DNA of 5,939 nt from Thiohalobacter sp. Its GTDB lineage: Bacteria > Pseudomonadota > Gammaproteobacteria > DSM-19610. The stretch spans positions 1 to 5,939 of the forward strand of contig JALWRY010000233.1 of the NCBI GenBank assembly GCA_027080445.1. Reading direction: 5' to 3'. The stretch's first letter is position 1; every line of letters starts with the position of its first letter. Below, piece by piece: positions 1 to 5,794 of the stretch. The position numbers and the translations under genes were made by a program. Below the pieces are notes generated by a model. That model worked only from the letters and a program-made list of their open reading frames with translations, was not told where the DNA came from and did not search any database.

Positions 1-1
1 G

Positions 2-1054
2 AGTTGCTTCCGCCACGGCCGCGCCAGCCTGCAATTCCGCACACCCCGGCTGCCCGCGCCCCTTCACCTGCTCGCCGCCGTGTTGTCCGCGCGTGGCATC
101 GGTGTGAATGATCGGCTGCAGGCGCTGCGTTTCGGTCGTCATCTGAAAACGTTGCGGCTTGCGCCCGACGAGGACATCAGCGTGCAGGCGCTGTTGCACA
201 GTGAACACCAGACGGCCGCCATGATCCATCGCCTGTGGGAACCGCTGTGCCTCGCCATGCTGAATACGCCCATCGCCGAAGCCTCTGCACGCATTTTTCT
301 GCGCGCACTGCGGGATGCTTTCCTGCACATGAACCGGGACTGCGACCTGCTGTTCAGCCGCATCGAGCTCGGTAACCTGTTGCCGGTACCCGCAGCCGCC
401 TGGCTTGAAGCGCATGGTGCGCAAACCCGCCTCGGCGAACGGGTCACCGGCCTGGCACTGTGCCCGCACAAGGCACCCGGCGTTCAGATTGGCGACCGCC
501 TGCAGGCCGCCAGTCACGTGGTACTTGCCACACCGCACGTGATCAGCCGGCGCCTGATGTCCCGTCACAGGGTGTTGAAACCGCTGTGTGACGACCTGGA
601 ACAACTGGGTCATGAGCCGGTGATTACCCTGTACTTACAGTACCCGGAATCTGTGAGCCTGCCACAACCAATGATAGGACTCGAAGACGGTCTGTCACAG
701 TGGCTGTTCGATCGCCGCGTGTGCGGCCAGCCCGGCTTGATCGCTGTGGTGATCAGCGCACGCGGCCGACACAGCGAACTGGATAATGCGAGCCTGAGCC
801 AACAGCTTATCGCCGAACTGGCCTCGACCTTTCCCGCCTGGCCGGCGCCTTCGACACATCGGCTGGTGCGTGAGAAACGCGCCACCTTTTCCTGTCGCGC
901 TGGCGTTGACCGGTTCCGGCCCGGTCATCACACACCGGCTCACGGCCTGTGGCTGGCCGGCGACTACACGGATACCGGCCTGCCCGCCACACTCGAAGGC
1001 GCGGTACGCAGCGGTGTAGACTGTGCCACAGCCATTCTTGAAACCCTGGATTGA
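2..1054 (+). CDS. hpnE: Hydroxysqualene dehydroxylase HpnE, 3' part (5' end outside window)
   Basis: FAD-dependent amine-oxidase-family enzyme that reduces hydroxysqualene to squalene, the last step of the HpnC/HpnD/HpnE route feeding hopanoid or sterol synthesis. The frame is open to the left edge, so the first GTG at 80 is not the true start; 350 residues are visible. Family members are usually somewhat over 400 residues, so the missing part should hold the N-terminal Rossmann GxGxxG FAD site. Visible family signatures are the RLPAPLHLL stretch near the left edge, WEPLCLAMLNTP (about 236-271), the RPG segment before the end, and the C-terminal FAD-contacting motif LWLAGDYTDTGLPATLEGAV (947-1006). 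The next gene follows closely on the same strand, suggesting one transcript; hpnC and hpnD would be expected upstream but are not visible. Other squalene- or carotenoid-related flavoproteins share the fold, but the GDYTDTGLPATLEGAVRSG ending fits HpnE best. Confidence 0.9.
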   Translation, partial: SCFRHGRASLQFRTPRLPAPLHLLAAVLSARGIGVNDRLQALRFGRHLKTLRLAPDEDISVQALLHSEHQTAAMIHRLWEPLCLAMLNTPIAEASARIFLRALRDAFLHMNRDCDLLFSRIELGNLLPVPAAAWLEAHGAQTRLGERVTGLALCPHKAPGVQIGDRLQAASHVVLATPHVISRRLMSRHRVLKPLCDDLEQLGHEPVITLYLQYPESVSLPQPMIGLEDGLSQWLFDRRVCGQPGLIAVVISARGRHSELDNASLSQQLIAELASTFPAWPAPSTHRLVREKRATFSCRAGVDRFRPGHHTPAHGLWLAGDYTDTGLPATLEGAVRSGVDCATAILETLD

Positions 1055-1061
1055 ACCTGAT

Positions 1062-1066
1062 GGAAA
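1062..1066 (+). promoter_or_regulatory. Ribosome binding site choosing the SDR start at 1075
   Basis: GGAAA lies 8 bases before the ATG at 1075. The in-frame alternatives, TTG at 1051 (overlapping the hpnE stop) and ATG at 1060, have no comparable purine-rich site, so 1075 is preferred. This is a moderate match to the Shine-Dalgarno consensus. Confidence 0.5.
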
Positions 1067-1074
1067 CGACTGCA

Positions 1075-1827
1075 ATGAAAATACCTGACAACTGGCAAGC
1101 CCGTGACGGTCTGCTGGACAAACGCGTCATCCTGATCACCGGCGCGGCAAGCGGCATTGGCGCCGCTACCGCCAAACGCTGTGCCGCCGCCGGCGCCACC
1201 GTGATTCTGCTGGATAAAACCGTACGCGGTCTTGAAACGGTGTATGACGCCATTGAATCCGCCGGCAACGCCCAACCCGCGATCTACCCCATGAACCTGG
1301 AGGGCGCCAACGAGAAAGACTACGCGGAGCTTGCCGAAACCATAGCACGTGAGTTCGGCCGCCTGGACGGCTTGCTGCATAACGCCGCCATGCTTGGCGC
1401 ACTGGTGCCGATGGCGCATTTTGAATCCGAGCTGTGGTACAAGATCATGCAGATCAACCTGAACGCGCCATTCCTCATGACGCGCGCCTGCCTCGAACTG
1501 CTGATGAAAAGCGATAATGCTTCGGTGGTTTTCAACAGCGATGCAGTGGGCCGCAAGGGCAAGGCCTACTGGGGCGCCTATGGCGTCAGCAAGGCCGGCA
1601 TCGAGAACCTGATGCAGGTTCTGGCTGACGAAATGGAATCCAATACTTCGGTGCGCTTCAACAGTTACGATCCGGGGCCGGTCGCCACCAGCCTGCGGAC
1701 AATCGCCTACCCCGGTGAGGACCCTGGCAAGACCGCGCAACCCGACGAGGTTGTCGCCCCGCTGTTGTACCTGCTCAGTGAAGACAGCGGGGACTGCACG
1801 GGTAAACAGTTCAGCCTGAACGACTGA
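1075..1827 (+). CDS. yciK: YciK-family short-chain dehydrogenase/reductase
   Basis: Classical-type SDR oxidoreductase of 250 residues, predicted cytosolic and NAD(P)-dependent; the physiological substrate of the YciK family is not established. In order: TGAASGIG nucleotide-binding motif (22-29), HNAAMLG at the usual NNAG position (102-108), the MQINLNAPF stretch with the catalytic-Asn position N128, then the active site with Y169 and K173 (YGVSK), and DPGP (199-202). The WGAY active-site context, the LHNA..LG motif, LLMKSDNAS and MQVLADE match E. coli YciK closely from memory. One oddity: the position 13 residues before Tyr, normally the catalytic Ser, is Asp156, with Ser155 one place earlier. 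The start at 1075 is chosen from GGAAA at 1062-1066; an 8-residue extension to TTG 1051 is possible. It begins 20 bases after hpnE, so the two are probably co-transcribed, though YciK proteins are not known to act in hopanoid synthesis. Confidence 0.88.
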   Translation: MKIPDNWQARDGLLDKRVILITGAASGIGAATAKRCAAAGATVILLDKTVRGLETVYDAIESAGNAQPAIYPMNLEGANEKDYAELAETIAREFGRLDGLLHNAAMLGALVPMAHFESELWYKIMQINLNAPFLMTRACLELLMKSDNASVVFNSDAVGRKGKAYWGAYGVSKAGIENLMQVLADEMESNTSVRFNSYDPGPVATSLRTIAYPGEDPGKTAQPDEVVAPLLYLLSEDSGDCTGKQFSLND

Positions 1828-1833
1828 TCAGTC
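1822..1833. repeat. 12-base perfect palindrome spanning two convergent stop codons
   Basis: GACTGATCAGTC is its own reverse complement. It contains the last codon and stop of the SDR (GAC TGA) and, on the other strand, the last codon and stop of the tandem thioredoxin (GAC TGA). There is no spacer between the genes and no T-tract, so this does not look like an intrinsic terminator. Confidence 0.75.
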
Positions 1834-2847
1834 CATGATGTCGATGTGTACGCCCTGTGCTTCGAGCGCGTCGGCACGCGAGGAGATATAACGCTGGAAG
1901 TTTGGCTGTTTGAGATAGGCGCCTGACAACACATAGTCCAGCGCAGACTGAAGATGAAACGCTTTCAGGTAGGCCTCGGTGCGAAACGCTTCCTTTCCGG
2001 AAGCATCGAACATCACCAGGGTCGGCGCGTACTGGATTTTCAGTGTCTTCGCCCAGGCAGTCGCTGTAGTGCGCTTGCCGTCCGGTGTCGTCAGGGGTGT
2101 TTTCGACCACATATCGAACAGCGCCACATCAAACTGCGACAGCAGTTTCCGACTGGTTTTACGCGCAAGAATGTCGTCGTGCAGTTCATCGCAGGCTGCA
2201 CAATCCTTCTGCTCGAACATCACCAGCAGGGGCCTGCCGGCCTTGCGCTGGTTCAGCGCATAGGGCGCCTGTAACCAGTCCGGTGACTGGTGCAGCTTTC
2301 CACTGGCGGCTACCGGGGAACGTGCTTTCCAGAAATCACGGAAACTGATGCGCTTTTCCTTATGCTGTCCCACATAATCGATAACGGCACTGAACTTGTG
2401 CGGGGGATAGTAGCCATTCAGGCGCATGATCGCCTTGCCCTGCTCATCGAGGAATACCAGCGTCGGGGTGAACATGACTTTCATCTCACTGGCAAAACCC
2501 TTCTCCGTGGTCGCCTTGCCATTGAGGTCCGTCACATCCAGCGCACCCCACATATTAATGGCGATGACATCGAAGTATTTCTGCGTGTTCTCGGCGATCT
2601 TGCGCTGGGCGAAATTGACGTCGAGTAATTTGGCGCAATAGGGACAACCATCCTGATAGAAATACAGCATGACCCGTTTACCCGCTTTTGTGGCTTCGGC
2701 CACGTCATCACGCAGGTCAAGGAAAGAGGACTTGAACCAGGCCGGTTGCTCATGGTGACCGGGGTTCTCGTAACCTCCGCTTTCCGCGGTACTGCCGATG
2801 ATCGGCGCCAGTAACAAAAGTAACAGCGCCAGAATTCTGGATTTCAT
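1828..2847 (-). CDS. Exported tandem thioredoxin-domain protein (SoxW-like)
   Basis: A 339-residue protein with two thioredoxin folds, predicted to be periplasmic and to exchange disulfides with unknown partners. Residues 1-21 form a signal peptide: K/R near the N-terminus, a leucine-rich core, and S-T-A before a likely cleavage after Ala21. The first domain (about 40-165) has CPYC at 68-71 and the cis-proline FTPT at 126-129. The FDVIAINMWG and VTDLNGK stretches between them resemble SoxW-type thioredoxins. The second domain (about 185-310) has CAAC at 216-219 and cis-proline YAPT at 273-276, with a similar DMW segment, suggesting internal duplication with divergence. Both CxxC pairs are intact, so both domains could be redox active; CAAC differs enough from CPYC to suggest a different potential. 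No sox genes are visible here, so a role in sulfur oxidation is only an inference from family. The start at 2847 is supported by GAGGA eight bases upstream and by the signal peptide. Confidence 0.88.
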   Translation of the reverse strand: MKSRILALLLLLLAPIIGSTAESGGYENPGHHEQPAWFKSSFLDLRDDVAEATKAGKRVMLYFYQDGCPYCAKLLDVNFAQRKIAENTQKYFDVIAINMWGALDVTDLNGKATTEKGFASEMKVMFTPTLVFLDEQGKAIMRLNGYYPPHKFSAVIDYVGQHKEKRISFRDFWKARSPVAASGKLHQSPDWLQAPYALNQRKAGRPLLVMFEQKDCAACDELHDDILARKTSRKLLSQFDVALFDMWSKTPLTTPDGKRTTATAWAKTLKIQYAPTLVMFDASGKEAFRTEAYLKAFHLQSALDYVLSGAYLKQPNFQRYISSRADALEAQGVHIDIMD

Positions 2848-2855
2848 GATGGGTA

Positions 2856-2860
2856 TCCTC
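2856..2860 (-). promoter_or_regulatory. Ribosome binding site of the tandem thioredoxin gene
   Basis: GAGGA on the minus strand with 8 bases to the ATG at 2847 is a strong Shine-Dalgarno match and fixes the start just before the signal peptide. Confidence 0.7.
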
Positions 2861-2867
2861 GATAGCC

Positions 2868-2879
2868 ATTGTTCACAAT
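2868..2879. promoter_or_regulatory. Inverted repeat in the thioredoxin leader, possible operator
   Basis: ATTGTTCACAAT has 5-base arms ATTGT and ACAAT around a 2-base centre. It sits 21-32 bases before the thioredoxin start codon, where a bound repressor could block transcription. The arms are short and I cannot assign a regulator. Confidence 0.3.
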
Positions 2880-2951
2880 CTGTTTTTTCATAGTGGTCAG
2901 TCCCGGGCCGGGTTGCAAGCCGTATTGAGCCGGAAAATTGACACCGGCCGA

Positions 2952-2968
2952 CGGCAAGCCAGCGGCAA
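2952..2968 (+). repeat. CGGCAA direct repeat, 11-base period
   Basis: CGGCAA occurs at 2952-2957 and 2963-2968, one helical turn apart, about 100-115 bases upstream of the putative sigma-54 promoter at 3065-3081. That is a normal distance for an enhancer-type activator site. A related GCAAGCC also occurs at 2915-2921 and 2954-2960. The units are short, so chance is a real possibility. Confidence 0.2.
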
Positions 2969-3064
2969 ACATTGTGTCGTTATTTTGACGGTTTGGCTCG
3001 CATACAAAACAAAATGCGTTTTATGTAATTGTTTTAACTATATTTTATGGTCTCACAGTTGATG

Positions 3065-3081
3065 CTGGCACAGAATTCGCA
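3065..3081 (+). promoter_or_regulatory. Putative sigma-54 (-24/-12) promoter of the GAF/GGDEF gene
   Basis: The stretch CTGGCAC, five bases, TCGCA matches the sigma-54 consensus YTGGCACG-N4-TTGCA at 10 of the 12 defined bases counted from TGGCAC. The near-invariant GG (3067-3068) and GC (3079-3080) are exactly 12 bases apart start to start. Transcription would begin near 3092, giving a leader of about 28 bases before the ATG at 3120. The AT-rich stretch at 3001-3048 just upstream could be a bending region, though I find no convincing IHF site. No sigma-70 promoter of similar quality is visible in the region. Confidence 0.5.
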
Positions 3082-3119
3082 TTATTCCCGTCACACATCT
3101 GAGCCACCTGGATATCAGC

Positions 3120-4028
3120 ATGAGCAAACCACTGCCACAAACTGCAGACTTCCTGAAGAACTCGTTAAACACGAGTGACCACAGTGTGCTCCAGGAACTG
3201 GCGAACCGTAAATCGCTGGAAATCACCCAGAGCCTTCAGACCACCCTCGACCCTACACGCCTGATCGAGATTTTCAGTGCTGAAGTTGGCGCCTTGATCG
3301 TTCACCAGGGTATTCGATACCGCAATGACGATATCGGACTTGACCTGAAACTGGGAAGCCAGGCGCGCCACGCCTGCTCGTATCACCTGAATATCGGCGA
3401 TGAACCGCTGGGCAGGCTGAGTTTCCGCCGTAACCAGAAATTCACTGAAGCCGAAATCGAGGTGCTGGAACAACTGCTGTGCAGCCTGCTCTACCCGCTG
3501 CGTAACGGCCTCCTGTATGAAGATGCCTTGCAGCTTGCACAGAAAGATCCCCTGACCGGTATTTGTAACCGCGCGGCACTCGACGAGATGCTGCAACGCG
3601 AACTGAGCCATGCCCTGCGCAAGGACGCCGCCTTGTCACTGCTGGTGCTGGACATCGATCACTTCAAGAAAATCAACGACCAGTATGGACATATTATCGG
3701 CGACTGCGCGTTGAAATCGATCGCCAACCGGGTAAGCGCCTGCAAACGCGATGGTGATTTGCTGTTCCGCTACGGTGGCGAGGAATTTGTGGTGCTGATG
3801 CGCGATACCGATCTTGCCGGCGCGCAGCTGCTGGCGGAACGAATTCGCCAGTATATTGCTGACAGCAACTGCAACTGCTCTGGTGCAGAACTGAATGTTA
3901 CCGTCAGCATCGGCGTCAGTGAACTGCAACAGGACGACAACCCGCTTTCCCTGTTTTCCCGCGCCGACCAGGCCCTGTACCGCGCCAAGAAAAACGGGCG
4001 TAACCAGGTCTGCAGCGCAGACAACTGA
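3120..4028 (+). CDS. Diguanylate cyclase, GAF-like sensor plus GGDEF domain
   Basis: A 302-residue protein predicted to make cyclic-di-GMP from two GTP. Residues about 35-130 form a GAF-like domain of unknown ligand (the IGDEPLGRLSF and FTEAEIEVLEQL stretches are typical of GAF ends). A short helical linker leads to the GGDEF domain at about 137-298. Visible signatures are DPLTG (143-147), DIDHFKKIND with metal-binding D178 (178-187), GGEEF (219-223), VSIGVSE (262-268) and RADQALYRAKKNGRNQV near the end. All catalytic elements are intact. R210-D213 is an RxxD five residues before GGEEF, the canonical inhibitory I-site, so product feedback is expected. No signal peptide or membrane segment is seen, so it is cytosolic. 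Eight cysteines, including CNC at 251-253, are rather many. It stands alone: putative sigma-54 promoter before it, terminator after it. The start at 3120 follows a weak GGA site 7 bases upstream. Confidence 0.93.
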   Translation: MSKPLPQTADFLKNSLNTSDHSVLQELANRKSLEITQSLQTTLDPTRLIEIFSAEVGALIVHQGIRYRNDDIGLDLKLGSQARHACSYHLNIGDEPLGRLSFRRNQKFTEAEIEVLEQLLCSLLYPLRNGLLYEDALQLAQKDPLTGICNRAALDEMLQRELSHALRKDAALSLLVLDIDHFKKINDQYGHIIGDCALKSIANRVSACKRDGDLLFRYGGEEFVVLMRDTDLAGAQLLAERIRQYIADSNCNCSGAELNVTVSIGVSELQQDDNPLSLFSRADQALYRAKKNGRNQVCSADN

Positions 4029-4059
4029 ACCCAACCGATTTTCCGAGTGACTCCTCTTT

Positions 4060-4083
4060 ATCCCGCTTCGGCGGGATTCTTTT
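4060..4083 (+). terminator. Intrinsic terminator of the GAF/GGDEF gene
   Basis: A 7-base perfect stem ATCCCGC (4060-4066) / GCGGGAT (4071-4077) closes a TTCG tetraloop with a C-G closing pair, the very stable UUCG type, and is followed by TCTTTT. It starts 31 bases after the cyclase stop codon. The T-tract overlaps the stop codon (4082-4084) of the convergent flavin reductase gene. Read on the minus strand the stem is followed by AAAGAGG, so it should terminate efficiently only on the plus strand. Confidence 0.88.
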
Positions 4084-4696
4084 ACATGCCGTTCTTGAAC
4101 GTATCCAGGCTTGCTGCACCGCTGGCGCGCACGGCTCCCAACGCCAGTGCATATTCCTTCAGCACGCCCAGCGCATAGGCGATGCGCTCACGGAAATACC
4201 CGTCAGCCTCCGGATTATTCTGACTGGCATCGTCATTCAGCACGGATTCGACATTGCGGACAATAACCTGCTCGGGGATATAGCACAGGCGATTGTTCTT
4301 GTAGCTGCTCATCCGCAGTTCCGCCACCGGGTAGGCCCCGCCATCGGCCGAGGACACGGTCACAATCAATGCCGGCTTGTGTGCCAGTTCACCCTTGCCC
4401 CACATGAGAAAGAAATTTTTCAGCCCGGACGGCACCTGCCCATGCCACTCAGGCGAAACCACCACGAAACCGTCGCTGGACGCCAGCTGTGTGGAGATCG
4501 GCGACAGGCGTTCCTGCCATTCAGGATTGCCTTCCCAGATACTTTCATCCCACAGGGGTAGCGGATTATCTTTCAGCGAGAACAGCCAGCTCTCGTCGCA
4601 CAGTTGCTTTTCCTGCAGCGTCCGTTCGATAAAGCGCGCAACTTTTTCACTCTGGGAATGGTTCCTGTGACTGCCGCTGATGACACTTATTTTCAT
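4082..4696 (-). CDS. NAD(P)H-dependent FMN reductase-family flavoprotein
   Basis: A 204-residue protein of the NADPH-dependent FMN reductase family (flavodoxin-like fold), predicted to bind FMN and pass electrons from NAD(P)H to flavin, quinone or other acceptors; the true acceptor cannot be read from sequence. It begins MKISVISGSHR, the first beta strand running into the FMN phosphate-binding loop (GSHRNHSQS, 8-16). SPEWHGQVPSGLKNFF (81-96) is the second FMN-contact segment, usually TPEYNxxxPxxLKN in this family, and SSADGG (115-120) corresponds to the third loop. The start at 4696 is chosen because the protein begins at the first strand and GGGG lies 8 bases upstream. A 33-residue extension to 4795 would overlap the upstream cyclase in another frame and has no family character. 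It follows the cyclase stop by only 4 bases, so it is translated from the same message. The stop TAA lies within the convergent terminator. Confidence 0.88.
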   Translation of the reverse strand: MKISVISGSHRNHSQSEKVARFIERTLQEKQLCDESWLFSLKDNPLPLWDESIWEGNPEWQERLSPISTQLASSDGFVVVSPEWHGQVPSGLKNFFLMWGKGELAHKPALIVTVSSADGGAYPVAELRMSSYKNNRLCYIPEQVIVRNVESVLNDDASQNNPEADGYFRERIAYALGVLKEYALALGAVRASGAASLDTFKNGM

Positions 4697-4700
4697 TGTG

Positions 4701-5726
4701 TTAACCCCGATAAAGCTCGACGCGATTTCGCCCGTTTTGTTTGGCGCTGTACAAGGCCTTGTCAGCACGTTTGAGTACCTTGTCCGGATTATCATCCGGC
4801 TTCACGCAGTCATAACCGATACTGACTGTCACGGTACCGAGCGGTTCACCGGTATCCGTTCGCTTGAGAGTACTTTCACTGATCTGCTGACGAATCATTT
4901 CTGCGATTGTTTTCACGCCCGCAACAGGCGCATTCTCGATGATCACGGCAAACTCATCGCCACCGTATCGCGCCACCAGGTCCTTGCCCTTGAAGTTTTT
5001 CTTCAATACCGAGGCAACATACTGGAGTATCTTGTCGCCGATCTGGTGACCGTGTTCATCGTTGATCTTCTTGAAGTGGTCGATATCCACCATCAAAAGG
5101 CAAATCTTCTTCAACTGTTGCAAACTGTCGTCCAGGGACTCCGCCAGTCTTGCATCAAAAGCACGGCGATTGGAAAGACCTGTCAGCGGGTCCCTGACCG
5201 CTTCAAGCCGAACCCGGTCAAGTTCGGCGCGCAACACATCAATTTCGTCAGCACGCGCTTTCAGGGCGCCGGCGGCCTGACGGCTTGAATCCGCCATGCT
5301 ATGGGTATCGGCCTTCAGTGTAGAGACAAGTCCGTGGATGGCGCGCAGGTCATCGGCCGAGTCGAGCCGGTTACTGCAACTCTGCAACAGGTTGCTGTAC
5401 TTGCCAAGGTCGAGCCCCGCATCGATCACTACCTGAATGACATCGGCGAGCAGGCGGCATACCTCTGATTCAATACGCCCGAGCGCCTCGACACCGGGTG
5501 TGGCGACATAGCGCATGAACAGCGCACTCGCCTGCTCGGCCTCATAAACCTGCTCGCCCGACACGATCTTGTCGAGTACACTGACCAGTTCTTCACTTCG
5601 CCCCAGGTGGTATTCATACCAGAGGGCATAATTCACCGGGTTCATGGGAATACCCAGCCGGGTCATCAATGGGAATACCAGACGAGCAATCTCCTGGGCC
5701 TGTGCTTTATCCTGCTGATACTGCAT
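4701..5726 (-). CDS. Diguanylate cyclase with helical N-terminal region and GGDEF domain
   Basis: A 341-residue predicted cytosolic cyclic-di-GMP synthase. The N-terminal part (about 1-145) is helical with NPVNYALWYEY at 29-39, a signature I recall from a group of proteobacterial GGDEF proteins whose sensed signal is unknown. A probable coiled coil follows (about 145-177), then the GGDEF domain (about 178-339) with DPLTG (179-183), DIDHFKKIND with metal-binding D214, GGDEF (255-259), VSIGYD and RADKALYSAKQNGRNRV. The active site is intact. The I-site position reads KGKD (246-249) in place of RxxD, so product inhibition may be weak or absent, unlike the cyclase at 3120-4028. I chose ATG 5726 over ATG 5759 (352 residues) because AAAGGA sits 8 bases before it and the longer form has no clear site. 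It lies between a thioredoxin gene and the flavin reductase, same strand, short gaps. Confidence 0.93.
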   Translation of the reverse strand: MQYQQDKAQAQEIARLVFPLMTRLGIPMNPVNYALWYEYHLGRSEELVSVLDKIVSGEQVYEAEQASALFMRYVATPGVEALGRIESEVCRLLADVIQVVIDAGLDLGKYSNLLQSCSNRLDSADDLRAIHGLVSTLKADTHSMADSSRQAAGALKARADEIDVLRAELDRVRLEAVRDPLTGLSNRRAFDARLAESLDDSLQQLKKICLLMVDIDHFKKINDEHGHQIGDKILQYVASVLKKNFKGKDLVARYGGDEFAVIIENAPVAGVKTIAEMIRQQISESTLKRTDTGEPLGTVTVSIGYDCVKPDDNPDKVLKRADKALYSAKQNGRNRVELYRG

Positions 5727-5734
5727 CGCTTCAG

Positions 5735-5740
5735 TCCTTT
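5735..5740 (-). promoter_or_regulatory. Ribosome binding site choosing the cyclase start at 5726
   Basis: AAAGGA on the minus strand, 8 bases before ATG 5726. The alternative ATG at 5759 is preceded only by a distant, weak GAAG. This shortens the protein by 11 residues relative to the longest frame. Confidence 0.6.
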
Positions 5741-5750
5741 GCGGAAGGTA

Positions 5751-5788
5751 GCCTGTCATATTGTTGACTGCTTCGCCGGTTTACAGGC
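5751..5788. repeat. GCCTGT/ACAGGC inverted repeat in the thioredoxin-cyclase gap
   Basis: Arms at 5751-5756 and 5783-5788 are perfect complements separated by 26 bases. This could be a weak stem or a spaced binding site upstream of the cyclase. There is no T-tract, so it is not a terminator. Low significance given 6-base arms. Confidence 0.2.
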
Positions 5789-5794
5789 ATTGAA

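Larger units (their letters stand above)
2844..2891 (-). other. Possible 15-codon upstream ORF overlapping the thioredoxin start
   Basis: A minus-strand frame starting at ATG 2891 encodes MKKQIVNNGYRGYPS and ends at TGA 2844-2846, giving an ATGA overlap with the thioredoxin ATG (2845-2847). GGGA lies 9 bases before its start. The arrangement would allow translational coupling, but the reading frame is short enough to be chance and transcription may begin downstream of it. Confidence 0.2.

Noticed and set aside
964..1740. A 258-codon antisense open frame on the minus strand opposite the SDR
   Set aside because: It is the shadow of the well-supported YciK-type gene; its translation has no recognisable domain and is rich in His/Gln/Val repeats typical of antisense frames in high-GC DNA.
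2290..2628. A 112-codon plus-strand frame opposite the tandem thioredoxin
   Set aside because: It is antisense to the first thioredoxin domain, whose CPYC and cis-proline motifs show which strand codes; its translation has no motif.
2902..2912. CCCGGGCCGGG, GC-rich near-palindrome as a terminator
   Set aside because: The loop would be a single base and no T-tract follows on either strand.
2938..2943. Perfect TTGACA, a possible sigma-70 -35 box on the plus strand
   Set aside because: No acceptable -10 hexamer lies 16-18 bases downstream (the spacing falls on AGCGGC), and it is far from the gene at 3120.
2985..3013. TTGACG followed by an AT-rich stretch as a sigma-70 promoter
   Set aside because: At 17-base spacing the -10 position reads AACAAA, too weak; the sigma-54 match further downstream is much better.
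4697..4795. N-terminal extension of the flavin reductase to ATG 4795
   Set aside because: The extra 33 residues overlap the end of the upstream cyclase in another frame and precede the natural first beta strand MKISVISGS.
4680..5288. A 202-codon plus-strand frame opposite the second cyclase
   Set aside because: It lies antisense to the intact GGDEF domain, has no ribosome site of note and shows no family motif.
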